Made by a program: the position numbers and the translations under genes
From: Letharia columbiana
Taxonomy: Eukaryota; Ascomycota; Lecanoromycetes; Lecanorales; Parmeliaceae
Direction of reading: 5' to 3'
Length of the DNA: 64,000 bases
Assembly (NCBI RefSeq): GCF_014066305.1
Contig: NW_023501039.1
Location: 248,001-312,000 of the forward strand
Notes under the pieces: generated by a model
Told to the model about the DNA's origin: nothing
What the model saw: only the letters and a program-made list of their open reading frames with translations
Database searches by the model: none
Part shown: piece after piece, positions 34,535-47,443 of the stretch
How the letters are laid out: every line of letters begins with the position of its first letter
How positions within the stretch are numbered: the stretch's first letter is position 1

Positions 34535-37387
34535 ATGGACTACAAGCCAAGGCGACTCACAAAGCAACCACCGCCAAGCAGCTCTTTCAGCGATCCCCCA
34601 GCCAGTATGAATCAAAGCTCTACCACAAACCTGCAGAGACAGCCATCGTCCTCGCAGTCTCCCGCAAGCAGCCACGACAGCCATCGTCGCACTCCTTCCT
34701 ACCACACCTCTTCCAGCTCATCCCTCGATCGATCACCAAACACACCTAGCGGCTCTCAATTCGGCAACCCAACGTCCCTTGATGCATACAGCGAAGCGTA
34801 TAGCAATCGCCACCGATTTTCGGCACGTCAATCATTTGATGAGAAGACCTCCGATGAGTTCAATGCGCATCCAGGTACATTGACCCAACTCGACTCCACG
34901 AAAGCCTCTGGATTTCAGAACTCTCTAAGGAGACCTGGTCCGCCTCCGCTGTCCTACACAACTCCGAATGCGAAGATGATGAGCCCATCTTTGCGCCAGT
35001 CCGCAAGCTTCTCTATTGGCGATCGATCAATCAACAACGTTGCCCCGCCCGACTCCGACGCAGGAACATCTACGTCAAAAAGATACTCAGACGAGGCGAG
35101 GAATTCTACGCCATGGAAGAAAAAGAGTGGCATTTCCTCTTTCATAGGCAGTGTTTTGGGTTCCCCACGATCCAACAGCGTCAAGATCTCTGCGCCAGAA
35201 AACCCAGTGCATGTTACTCACGTAGGCTTCGACAATGAGACTGGCCAATTCACGGTATGCCTAGTTTTCCTATCGTCATCTCTACTGCACTCTTTTGATT
35301 CCCCTGTATTATCGTTTCCAAGTTTGCAAGACGATGCGCAGAGCGAGCGCGACTAGGAGTGCTTTTCTTGCCACTTCTGCACAGCAGATGTTACTCTGGT
35401 GTTGCGACACTATACTGACGAAATGCAGGGTTTACCCAAGGAGTGGCAGCGGATGCTACAGGAGAGTGGAATCTCGAAGATGGAGCAGGAGAAGAATCCG
35501 CAAGCCATTGTGGACATCATGACTTTCTACAAGGACACTGCCGGAGGTCAAGACGAGGAACAAGTGTGGCACAAGTTCGATCACGCCAGGGCTGATGATC
35601 CATCGGGGTCTGGGTTAAGTCTTCTTACACCTACAAATTCAGCTCCTCAACAAACTCATTCGCATCTTTCCACCATCACGAGTCCTCCGACAAGCCCTCG
35701 TTTCCCTTCAAACCATGAAACTAGCTTCGAAAATCCACGAGCGCCTCCGCCCATTCCTCGAAGCATGCCAACAGCCAACAATTTTACGACCGGTCCTCCA
35801 CCTATGACTCAGTCGACTCTAGTTGCTCAACGTCCTGCGCCTCGAGCACCCGGCGCACCTACAGCAGCGAATCTCACGCCTGCTCGAGTCGCACCACATG
35901 CACCGCACGTTGCTAAGGAACCATTGCCAATGCAGGGTAGACCAAGCGATGAGCTGCCAATACGAAACCGTTCGGTATCCAATGCAGCCGAGGAGACAGA
36001 CCGCGACCTTGGTCTCCAGCGCCAACCCTCAAAAACCCAAACCAATGGACTTACGCGGCAGACGTCTCGCGCTACTCCCGGCCAAATCAGTAGCCCAGTT
36101 CAGTATCAGCAGCAACAGGAACACCCTCTTACTCCGGTCCAAAAACCGCTTCAAAGCAAACAAATCGACAGAAGCCCAAGCCAACGGCAACCACCTCAGC
36201 AGCAGCAGAACGCGCCTATATCTCCACCACAGCCATTCTCTCCTACTTCTCCAGACCCGCAAAATGTTCCACATCCAACGCATCAAGCTCGTTCAGGGCC
36301 TAATCCAAGGCGACGACCGAACCGGAACACTGGGGGCATCGATATCGTAGCGAGGCTCAATGCCATATGTACGACGGGAGACCCTATGAGGCGGTACAAG
36401 AACCTGAATAAGATCGGCCAGGGTGCCTCTGGGGGTGTCTACACAGCCACTGAAGTAGGCACTAACAAGTGCGTGGCCATCAAACAAATGAATCTTGAGC
36501 AGCAGCCGAAGAAGGATCTCATTATTAACGAGATCCTTGTAATGAAAGACAGCAAGCACAAGAACATTGTAAACTTCATGGACAGCTACTTGCGTCAAGG
36601 AGATCTATGGGTGATTATGGAGTATATGGAGGGAGGAAGTTTGACCGATGTCGTAACATTCAATCTGATGAGCGAAGGGCAGATTGCTGCTGTTTGCCGA
36701 GAGGTTCGTCACGTGTGCATATCGCATGTTTGATTCAGCTGATTTGTTCCCAGACATTAAACGGCCTACAACACTTGCACTCCAAAGGCGTCATTCACCG
36801 AGACATCAAGTCAGACAATATCCTGCTTGCTATGGACGGCAATATCAAGCTCAGTGTGTTCGCCTTTCTGACCTATGGGGACATGTGCTAATAGGTCCTA
36901 GCCGACTTCGGTTTCTGTGCTCAAATCAATGAATCTCATAACAAGCGCACCACGATGGTTGGCACTCCTTACTGGATGGCGCCAGAGGTTGTGACTCGGA
37001 AGGAGTACGGCCGCAAGGTAGATATATGGAGTCTGGGAATTATGGCCATCGAAATGATTGAAGGGGAGCCACCATACCTCACAGAATCTCCGCTTCGAGC
37101 CCTGTACCTGATCGCCACCAATGGAACGCCAAAGATTAAGGAAGAGCACGAATTGTCACAGGTGTTCAAGGACTTCTTGAACTTTGCACTCAAGGTGGAT
37201 CCCGAGAAACGTGCATCTGCCCATGACCTCTTGAAGGTACGGACATCGAGTGAACATCTCTGTTGCACCTGCTGACTCCCTGTAGCACCCATACTTATTG
37301 ACCGCGGAGCCCCTGATCAATCTGGCTCCATTGGTACGATCAGCTCGTACCAGCCGGGCCGCGGAGAGAGCCCAGAAAGGTTCTTGA
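34535..37387 (+). CDS. STE20: STE20-type p21-activated kinase (CRIB + kinase), 843 aa
   Basis: PAK kinases are activated by Cdc42/Rac and control MAPK signalling, polarity and morphogenesis. Exons 34535-35254, 35429-36703, 36754-36853, 36902-37236 and 37286-37387; introns of 174, 50, 48 and 49 bp. The N-terminus is Ser/Pro-rich and disordered. The CRIB motif ([20 protein letters not shown], then [13 protein letters not shown]) spans intron 1. After a long Pro/Gln/Ser linker comes the kinase: [20 protein letters not shown] from about 569, VAIK lysine 592, HRD aspartate 682 in [13 protein letters not shown] at 700-702 across intron 3, [14 protein letters not shown], and the C-lobe ending [16 protein letters not shown]. 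No PH domain is visible before the CRIB, which favours STE20 over CLA4. The gene ends 0.6 kb before the AT-rich block. Confidence 0.9.
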
Positions 37388-37960
37388 GCGCATGATAGAC
37401 ACCGCGTGCTTCCGCAACTTGCACCAAAGATTGCTATCTTCGATTATGACCGCTCGGCGCTGAGCTTCCACAGCTGGAGGCCTTCATCGACCATATCGGG
37501 CCCTCTCGTCCGTCATGAATGACTTAATGTTCCCAATGTCGTGGCTCGCAGACCAAAGTCAGATATTATGATCTATTCTTCATACATTATAGGTACTATA
37601 TTTTTGTCAAAAGGACTGCGCATACTCCCCCACGTCTGCTTCAGTCTGCGCCAATGCTAGCAGCAGGCGAGCGAAGGTGCGATAACCAAAAAAAACTCCC
37701 CCATTTCAAGAGGCGCTGGAGCTTGTTTACATAACACCCCAAGTCCTACTCATGGCGCTTCAAGAGTGCTCTTCGGCACAGCTGCCGATGGGTTGGGCTG
37801 CTGATTTGTTCTGATACCACGAGTCGTGGAAACATTTATGACATGCCATCACTTTTCGGCGAGTCAGTCTAGAAATACCAAAATTATACAACGCAATGCA
37901 ATGCAATATCTCAGAAGACCAAAATCTGTGTGATCAAATAAAGTAAAATAACTTTTTTCG
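37388..37960. other. Intergenic flank up to the AT-rich boundary
   Basis: 3' flank of the kinase gene. Base composition and CpA/TpG frequency stay ordinary here, so mutation of the neighbouring repeats has not visibly leaked in. A small ATGCA-type run (CGCAATGCAATGCAAT) lies near 37890-37906. No gene is seen. Confidence 0.5.
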
Positions 37961-38095
37961 TCTAGGCCGACGGTCTCGCGTAATTATATCTTTATATTAA
38001 AGAAATTATTATTAATAGATATGATTTTATAAATATATCGAATATCGCGTTATATATATATATATTAATTTAATATTTTTTATAATATTAAAATT

Positions 38096-40224
<2,129 letters not shown>

Positions 40225-40397
40225 TATTAGAGACTTAATAATATATATAATAACTCTATATTATAGTATAAAGAGAATATTATCTATATAGAATTATTAT
40301 AAGTATAAGTTTTATAGTAAGATAGAAAGATCGAAAGGTCTTAATATATTAAGCTTAATTAGATTATAATATAAATAAGATTATTAAAATTATAATA
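40225..40397 (-). repeat. 3' LTR of the middle element
   Basis: 173 bp, starting TATTAGAGAC on the + strand and ending ATAATA, originally TG..CA ends after RIP. Pairs with 59191-59363 and is related to the outer LTR at 63187-63370. Confidence 0.87.
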
Positions 40398-41229
40398 TTA
40401 TCTTCTTCTTTAATTTAAAGCTTCGGCGATAACTATTATATAGTAGATATTAATCTTATAAGAAGTATATCTAAATATATATAAAGTAATATTCTTAGAT
40501 ATATTAACTTAGTATTTTATAATAGATTTAAAATCTTCTTATAAGTTAATATAGTTATTATAAATTAATAGCGCTAATAAAGAAGATTATTTTAAAGATC
40601 TTTTAAATAATAAATAAGAGCTAATAATCTCGAGATAATAATAATAAAAATCTACTATTAGATTCGAATATTTTACTATATTTATAAATAATTATTAGAA
40701 TAGATTTTTCTCGATCTTAAAGTCTCTATATCTAATTTTATATATTAGATATCCTCTCTTACTAATTAAGAAATTATTTTTTTATTTATCTAATTTAAAT
40801 TAAATTATTTCTTTAATATTATAAATTTTATCTTCTTTATTAACGTTAATAGAAGATAATAAAGACTTAATCTATTTTAATAGTAAGTCGCTATTATTAA
40901 GATATAATAATTATAAATAAAAGATAGAATAAATATTATTTATAAAAATTAAGAGTTTTAACTTATAAATAAAATTATTTAAAGCTTTAATAATTTTAAA
41001 TAATTTAAAATTCTTATAATTTAATAATTTATTAAGATATATAATTTTAATATTTCTTTTATTAAATATAATTATATCTTTAACTCTAAATTCTAGTATT
41101 AAAAGTTAATAATAATTAGCTTATTTCTTCTATAAAGCTTATAATTATTTAAATTAACTTCTTAAATAATTTCTTATAATATTTATCTTTTTAATAAATT
41201 TATTAATTAATTTAATATCTCTCTTTATT

Positions 41230-43646
41230 TTTTAATTAGCGAATTAATTTTAAAGAATAAAAAATTCTATTCTCGAGTAAAGAATATATTCTTTAATAAG
41301 AAGAAATAGTAATATACTTAATAAGGCGTTTTTATCGAAGTTAGCTTTAAACTTTATTATTAATAATAAATCTATTTAATTATCTTAATTATAATTAATA
41401 TAAATTTTAAGATATTATTTTAAAATAATATTAATATTCTCTATTTATTTATTAATTTTAAAATAAAATATAATAAAGAGTTTAGATTTAATTTTAATTC
41501 TTTTATATAGTTTTTTTTAGATAAATTATAGAATAAATATCTTAATCGAAGATAATAATAAATAAATATTCTTTCTCTCGCTATATAAATTCGATAAAGA
41601 TTTAAATTACTATTTTTACTTTTAAGAAATCTAAAAAAACGAATTTCTTCTTCTTATTAAATTTATTTATAATTATTATAATATATTAATAAAAGCGTTT
41701 ATATTTAAGATAGATAGATAATAATATAATAAAATTAATAAAAATATCTTATTAATATTATTTAGAAATAAAAAGAAGTTTAAGAAGATCTTATTTACTC
41801 TTTTTATAAGTTTTAGATCTCTTATAAATATAATAACTCTTAATATAGTAAATAACGAAATTCGTTATTCTTAACTAATAGTAATATCTATTTAATTTAT
41901 TATAGATTAATAATTTATTAATATAATCTTCGAGTAAAAAATTATAAATATCTCTAATAATCTTAATTTATAATTCGAGAATATCTAATATTTATAATCT
42001 ATTATTAATATATAATAACTCGTCGTAAAAATAATAATCACTTAATTTTAATTTAAGATTATTCTTAATTATTTTAAATAATAACTTTCTCTATTTAAAT
42101 ATCTTTAATTAAATAATTTTTTAAATAATATTATTATAATTATAAGCGTTTTTTATTTAATATAATAACTTAAAAGTATTAATTATAAAGAGACTTCTTT
42201 CGATTCTTCTATAGACTTCTCTTAAGAAGTTAAGAAGTCTTTATTAAAGCTCTTAATAATAATTCTTTATTAGACTTTTTATTATTAATATTATTTTATT
42301 TACTAAATTTATATAATATTATAACTAAAGAGATAATACTTTTTTTTATATTATTTAAAAGTATAATAGTAAGATATATAATATTCTTAATATCTTTATT
42401 AAGATTATTATCTTTAAAAATTATATAATATTAATAACGAGTATAATTATTATTCTTATTTTTAGATAAATCTTCTACTCGTTAAATAAGACTATTAAAT
42501 TTAATACTTTATTTTTTTAAGCGATAAATAATATAAAAGTTAAATTTAAAAAAAAAACTTTATTTATTTTACTTAATAAGAGTTAAGTTATTTAAAAAAT
42601 ATAAAGTATTATAAATTTTTATAATTTAAAATAACTTTAATAAAATTCTTAATAAAGATATTAGCTAGCTTAAAATATTATTTCTTAAAAATTTATATTA
42701 TAACTATAAGTTTCTTATTATAGATATTATAATTATACTCTATAGAAGATATCTTTTTAAAGAGAAATATTATAGATCTAAATATTTTATCTTTATCTTC
42801 TTATAATAAAATAATAATAATTATAAAATTAAACGCGTTTATTTTTAATTAAGTCTTTTTATTTAAATTAAAATAAATAAGTATAAAGATAATAGTAAAA
42901 GCTTTTTTAAGTATTTTAAAAATAAGTTATTTCAAATACTCTTAAGCTTATAAATAGATAAAGTCTTTCTTTTATTAAGTATAAATAAGATTTATTAAAG
43001 ATATAGCGATTTTAAAATATCTTATAATAAATTTTAAATAGAAATTAGCGAATTTTAGAAATATTTATATATCTTTAATATATTTAAGTTTCTTTTATTA
43101 AGTAATAGTCTTAATTTTCTTTATATCTATTTTTACTTCTTTTATTATAATAATTAATTCTAGATAATTAATTTTAATAATATAAAAATTATATTTATTA
43201 ATATTAAGATAGAGATTAGCTTATTAAAATTTCTCTAATATCTTTTTTATATATTAAATATACTTATTTTTAATATTATTATAAATAAGAATATTATCTA
43301 GATAGATAATATAGAATATATTTAAATATTTATATAAGATATTATTAATAAATATCTAAAAAGTAATAGAGATATTATATAATCTAAAAGATATTATTAT
43401 ATATTCGAATAGATTATATCGAGTAAAAAATATAATTTTTTTCTTATAATCCTTTTTTACTCTAATTTTATTAAAAGCGGCTATAATATTAAATTTATTA
43501 TATATTCTTATTATATATAATTTAATAAGAGTTTTTTTAATTAATAGAGAAGTATTTTAATTAGAGATAATAAGTATATTAAGAGTTTTATAGTTTATAT
43601 ATAATCTAAATCCTCTATCGAGTTTCTTTATAATTAGAATAAATAT
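41230..43646 (-). pseudogene. RIP-destroyed Ty3/gypsy pol, 3' portion (RT to integrase)
   Basis: Minus-strand frame with Gln and Trp codons turned to TAA/TAG. It includes the RT catalytic box (Asp codon now AAT) and the connection region with a recognisable KIKTIT..KKLKYIKDI-like stretch matching the family's KAPKTVKDVQ segment. The 5' portion of the same pol lies on the other side of the insertion, from 56247. Confidence 0.72.
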
Positions 43647-43870
43647 TATTACGTTTCCGATATAGCGTAAGAACTTAATATATCGCTTTCTTTTCTTTCT
43701 TCGAGAAACCTTACTAGCGTAACTTGACATGTCGCTTTCTTTTCTTTTTCGAGAACGTTTATAGCTTAATTAATTATTTAATTACAATTAGAATTAAGAA
43801 ATATCTTTCGCTTCTTTATAAAACTTCTTTTTAAAAGTATATATATACTTCTTATATAGTAACTCTAATA
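43647..43870 (+). repeat. 5' LTR of the inner element
   Basis: 224 bp, TATTACG..CTAATA (TGTTACG..CTAACA before RIP). It carries the TATATATA and CTTCTTATATAG elements shared by all three copies of this LTR in the window. Confidence 0.9.
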
Positions 43871-44949
43871 ATTAATAATAATATCGACTTTTCTATATTT
43901 ATTCATTATTCTTATTATTTTATATTAGAGACTATTTTTATATTAAAAAGTTTTCTTATATTAAAATAATACTTTCTATATTAGAAGATATTCTTTTCTT
44001 TAAATTAAAGAATCTACTTTTTTAGAGAAAATCTATTTCTTTATTATAAGAAAGTTATTATTATATATCTATAACGACTCGTTATTTATCTACTTCTTAT
44101 TTAAAGAAACTTCTTTCTTTATAAAACTTATTTCTTTAGAGCTATCTACCTCTCTTTCTTTATAAAAATATATAAAAACTTTAAATTTAAAGCTCTTATA
44201 CTCTAGAATCTTTCTCGAGTTTTATATAAAGTATTAGATCTCTAACGCTAATCTACTTTTAGAATTAATCTAAATTTATTACTTTTTTAAAGAAAGAATC
44301 TTTTTCTAGAAGAAAAAATCGCTATAAAAGTTACTTATATCTCTTTACTTTTTTAAATAACTTTTCTTCTCTTAAAGAAAACTTATCTTTTATTTTTAAT
44401 ATCTTCTTTCTTTTTTAATAAAGCTTTCTTTTTATTTCTTTTTATATCTTTCTTTATAATAGAGTATAACTATTTATAATTAACGAGTAAAGGCTCATGA
44501 ATTAAATTTATAGAGTTGGATTTTTCTAAGTTAAATCGAATTTTAGCCCTAGCCCTAAGTTAAATCGAACTCTAATCGCTTGCTATGCGTTTTTAATCTA
44601 TATATAAATATATATATGCGAAGAGAGGCGCGCTAAGGCCTAATTAGGAAGGTGTATTAAGTGTAAAGAATTAATCCGTAATAATTGCCTATAAAAAACA
44701 GAGAAAGACCATATTCTTATGATAAGAAGTATTAAAATATCGGAAAGAAATGAAGACAACGTGTTAATTAGTGATGTGAATCCTATAATATCTCTTATCG
44801 TAGTAAAATCTTTCGAATAATAAAATAGCTATAGACATCGAACGGTTTCAGTTCATCTAAATATGTATCGTCTGATGTTTCTTCTATAGAGGCCTAATTA
44901 ACTGTGATAGTAGATTCTTCTCTTATAACGTTATTGCAGTAATGTATCA

Positions 44950-45720
44950 TATTAATATAGTGGGGATGACAGGCCAAGTTGTAGTGATGTTCTCCACTTA
45001 CTAAGTAATAATTTAATATAAAACTATAAAGAGCATATAACGTGGGATCTTGGAGAGCTAAGCCGTGTTCTTAACGATAATAACCTTATTGCCGCTTGGT
45101 TTCTCCGCAGTATTCTCCGTATTTGCCTATTATAGTTTCTCCTCTTACTCCTCAATGTAGTGGGGATGATAGACTAAATTACAGTGGTGTTCTCCGCTTG
45201 CTAAGTGATGATTTAATATGAAACGGCCAAGTTATAATGATGTTCTCCGCTTACTAAGTAATAATTTAATATGAAACCGTGGAGAGCATATGACGTGGGA
45301 TCTTGAAGAGCTAAGCCGTGTTCTTAACGATGGTGGCCTTATTGCCGCTTGGTTTCTTCGTAGTATTCTTCGCATTTGCCTGTTATAGTTCCTTCTCTTA
45401 CTTCTTAATGTAGTGGGGATAATAGACTAAGTTATAGTGGTGTTCTTCGCTTACTAAGTGATGATTTGATATGGAATCGTGGAGAGTATATGACGTGGGA
45501 TCTTGGAGAGCTGAGCCTGTTCTTGGTACTGAGGGCCTTATTATCGCTTGGTTTCTCCGTAGTATTCTCCGTATTCGTCTGCTGTAGTGACTTCTCTTGC
45601 ACTAACTGAGTGAATTAGTATGAGATCGTAGAGAGTAGACCTGTTGTGTTATTGCTGCTGATGACTATCTCCGCAATGTTCTCCGCAGTATTCTCCGCAT
45701 TCGCCTATTATAAATCCTTC
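44950..45720. repeat. Tandem repeat of 200-270 bp units with TTCTCCGC blocks
   Basis: Three related units and part of a fourth. Each holds GTAGTGGGGAT, a GTGTTCTCCGCTT-type block, TGACGTGGGATCTTGGAGAG, CCTTATTGCCGCTTGGTTTC and GTAGTATTCTCCGTATT. Unit starts are near 44957, 45155 and 45412, with the degenerate fourth from about 45600. Unit 2 carries an internal duplication of the GTTCTCCGCTTACTAAGT part. Confidence 0.82.
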
Positions 45721-45738
45721 TCTTATTTAACTAAGTGC

Positions 45739-46262
45739 GAGGGTATCGAGGATAAATATATTTATATTAATGGAATTGATAGAATTAATAGAATAGTAAA
45801 AGAAGAATAGTTATATAAATAGGTGAAAGGATTATTATTCGATCTCGAACGCGTTTAATATAACTATAATATTTAAATATTAGTTTAATCTATCTATCGC
45901 TAGCTTAAAAGAAGTATATAGAAGAGAATATATTCGTTTAAGCTCTTTTTGAGGGTCTTTTAACGCGTTTATAAGTAGTAGTAGATAGCTATTAGACTCG
46001 CTTACGGCCTCGATTATTAATAGTAGCGGATTCGCCGAGAGATAACCTAAGAGCGTCAGTAAGGGGCTCTAATTAGGCGAGGGGTACCGAAGACGATTAT
46101 ATTTATATTAGTAAAATTAATAAAATTAATAGAATTAGTAGAATTAATAGAATTAATAGAATTAATAGAATAGTAAAAGAATAACAAATAGATAGAAGGA
46201 TTATTATTCGATCCCGGACGCGTCTAATATAACTACCATAACTACCATATTTAAATATCCAT
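45739..46262. repeat. Direct repeat pair with AATTAATAG minisatellite
   Basis: Two copies of a 155-190 bp segment (about 45739-45895 and 46072-46262). Both run from a GAGG(G)TA(T/C)CGA start through an AATTAATAG array of differing copy number to GGATTATTATTCGATC and TATTTAAATAT. About 175 bp of unique sequence separates them. Confidence 0.75.
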
Positions 46263-46440
46263 TTAATTCACTAATAGTAAGCTAAACTTCATAATTTTTA
46301 TAGCGTTAGAAAGCGTAAACTAAGCTCTATAATTTACGAAATTATAAAGAAATAGCATCCGTAGAAAGCTGGTTATTTCAGAGTGTAAAACTTCTATATA
46401 TAAATTTTTGATAAGAAAAGCGCGGGAGGACTATCGGGCT

Positions 46441-46951
46441 GACTCAGCCGATCTAGCTAAAAAGCGTATAGGACCCGAATTTATAATTGACTGCACATAC
46501 AAATTCAAGATTTTCAAGCTTAGCCCTATCTTATTCTTTTATATATACTAATAAAATTAGAAAATCTATTCTATTAGAATTAACGACTTTATTTATTTTT
46601 TAATTTTAAGCTTTTTTAATAAAAAGTCTTAAACTCTATAAGTAAGTTCTTAATAAAAACTATTATTAGATTATTAAATTAATTATATAGATTTATAATT
46701 TATCTATTAACGTTCTATATAATTAAGATTTATATATTTAATAGAGTTAATCTTAGAGTATTAACTCGATCTCTCCTTCGAAGACTACTTAATTAGAGAA
46801 ACCTCTTATTTACTCTCTTTTCTAAAATTACGATTTTAAATCAGTATATATAAAAGAATAAGGTAGGGCTGAGCTTGAAAACCTTGAATTTGTATGTGCA
46901 GCCAATCATAAATTCGGGTTCGCTACGCTCTTTGGTTAGACCGGCTGAGTC
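46441..46951. repeat. Inverted repeat, 110-bp arms, 291-bp AT-rich spacer
   Basis: Arms 46441-46550 and 46842-46951 match in opposite orientation (GACTCAGCCG; CCCGAATTTAT; CTGCACATACAAATTCAAG; ATTCTTTTATATATACT). The left arm shows more G-to-A/C-to-T change than the right arm. Confidence 0.85.
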
Positions 46952-47023
46952 ATCGCGGGTAAATAAATTAGCGTCCGCAACCATCAAAATCTCGCCCTCC
47001 CGCGCGACCGCGCCTCCCTCATC

Positions 47024-47443
47024 AAAAAAATAGGTGTACATTATTAACACATAGAATAACTTTTTTGTTTTCTATTAAAATTTTGAGATTTTTTTTTAAA
47101 TTGTAGAACGAAATATGGGCTTTCAGACAAAAAAAGAATTTCTAAATTTAGTCTTATAATTATTAAAGCGCAAGGAATTCAAATGTCGCTCACCAAAGTT
47201 CGCTCGACAGCCCTGATCAAAAAACAGGTGCACATTATTTAATTTTAGAATAACTTTTTTGTTTTCTATTAAAATTTCGAGATTTTTCTTTTAAATTATG
47301 AAACGTAATATGAGCTTTCAGAAAAAAAAAGAATCCTAAAATTTGGTCTTATAATTCCTCAAAGGTAAGGAATTCAAATATCGCTCACTAAAGATCGCTC
47401 ACTAAAGATCGCTCACCAGTTTTACTCGACAGCCCTGATTAAA
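47024..47443. repeat. Two tandem copies of a 195-225 bp unit
   Basis: Units begin at TCAAAAAAATAGGTG (47024) and TCAAAAAACAGGTGC (47218). Both run through TAGAATAACTTTTTTGTTTT and GAATTCAAAT(G/A)TCGCTCAC to CTCGACAGCCCTGAT. The second copy has an extra tandem GATCGCTCACTAAA. Confidence 0.85.

Noticed and set aside
35255..35428. An extra exon inside intron 1 of the kinase gene
   Set aside because: The CRIB motif is continuous from QFT to GLPKEW across the 174-bp intron, so an added exon would break it.
34535..37387. CLA4 identity for the p21-activated kinase
   Set aside because: No PH domain is visible before the CRIB motif; the two subfamilies have similar kinase domains, so some doubt remains.
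44553..44566. Telomere-like CCCTAGCCCTAA string
   Set aside because: Only two imperfect units, inside an inverted-repeat element; no array.
46841..47050. 69-codon minus-strand ORF in the AT-rich block
   Set aside because: It lies across the right arm of the inverted repeat and matches the left arm's mutated copy, so it is repeat DNA that happens to be open, with no protein features.
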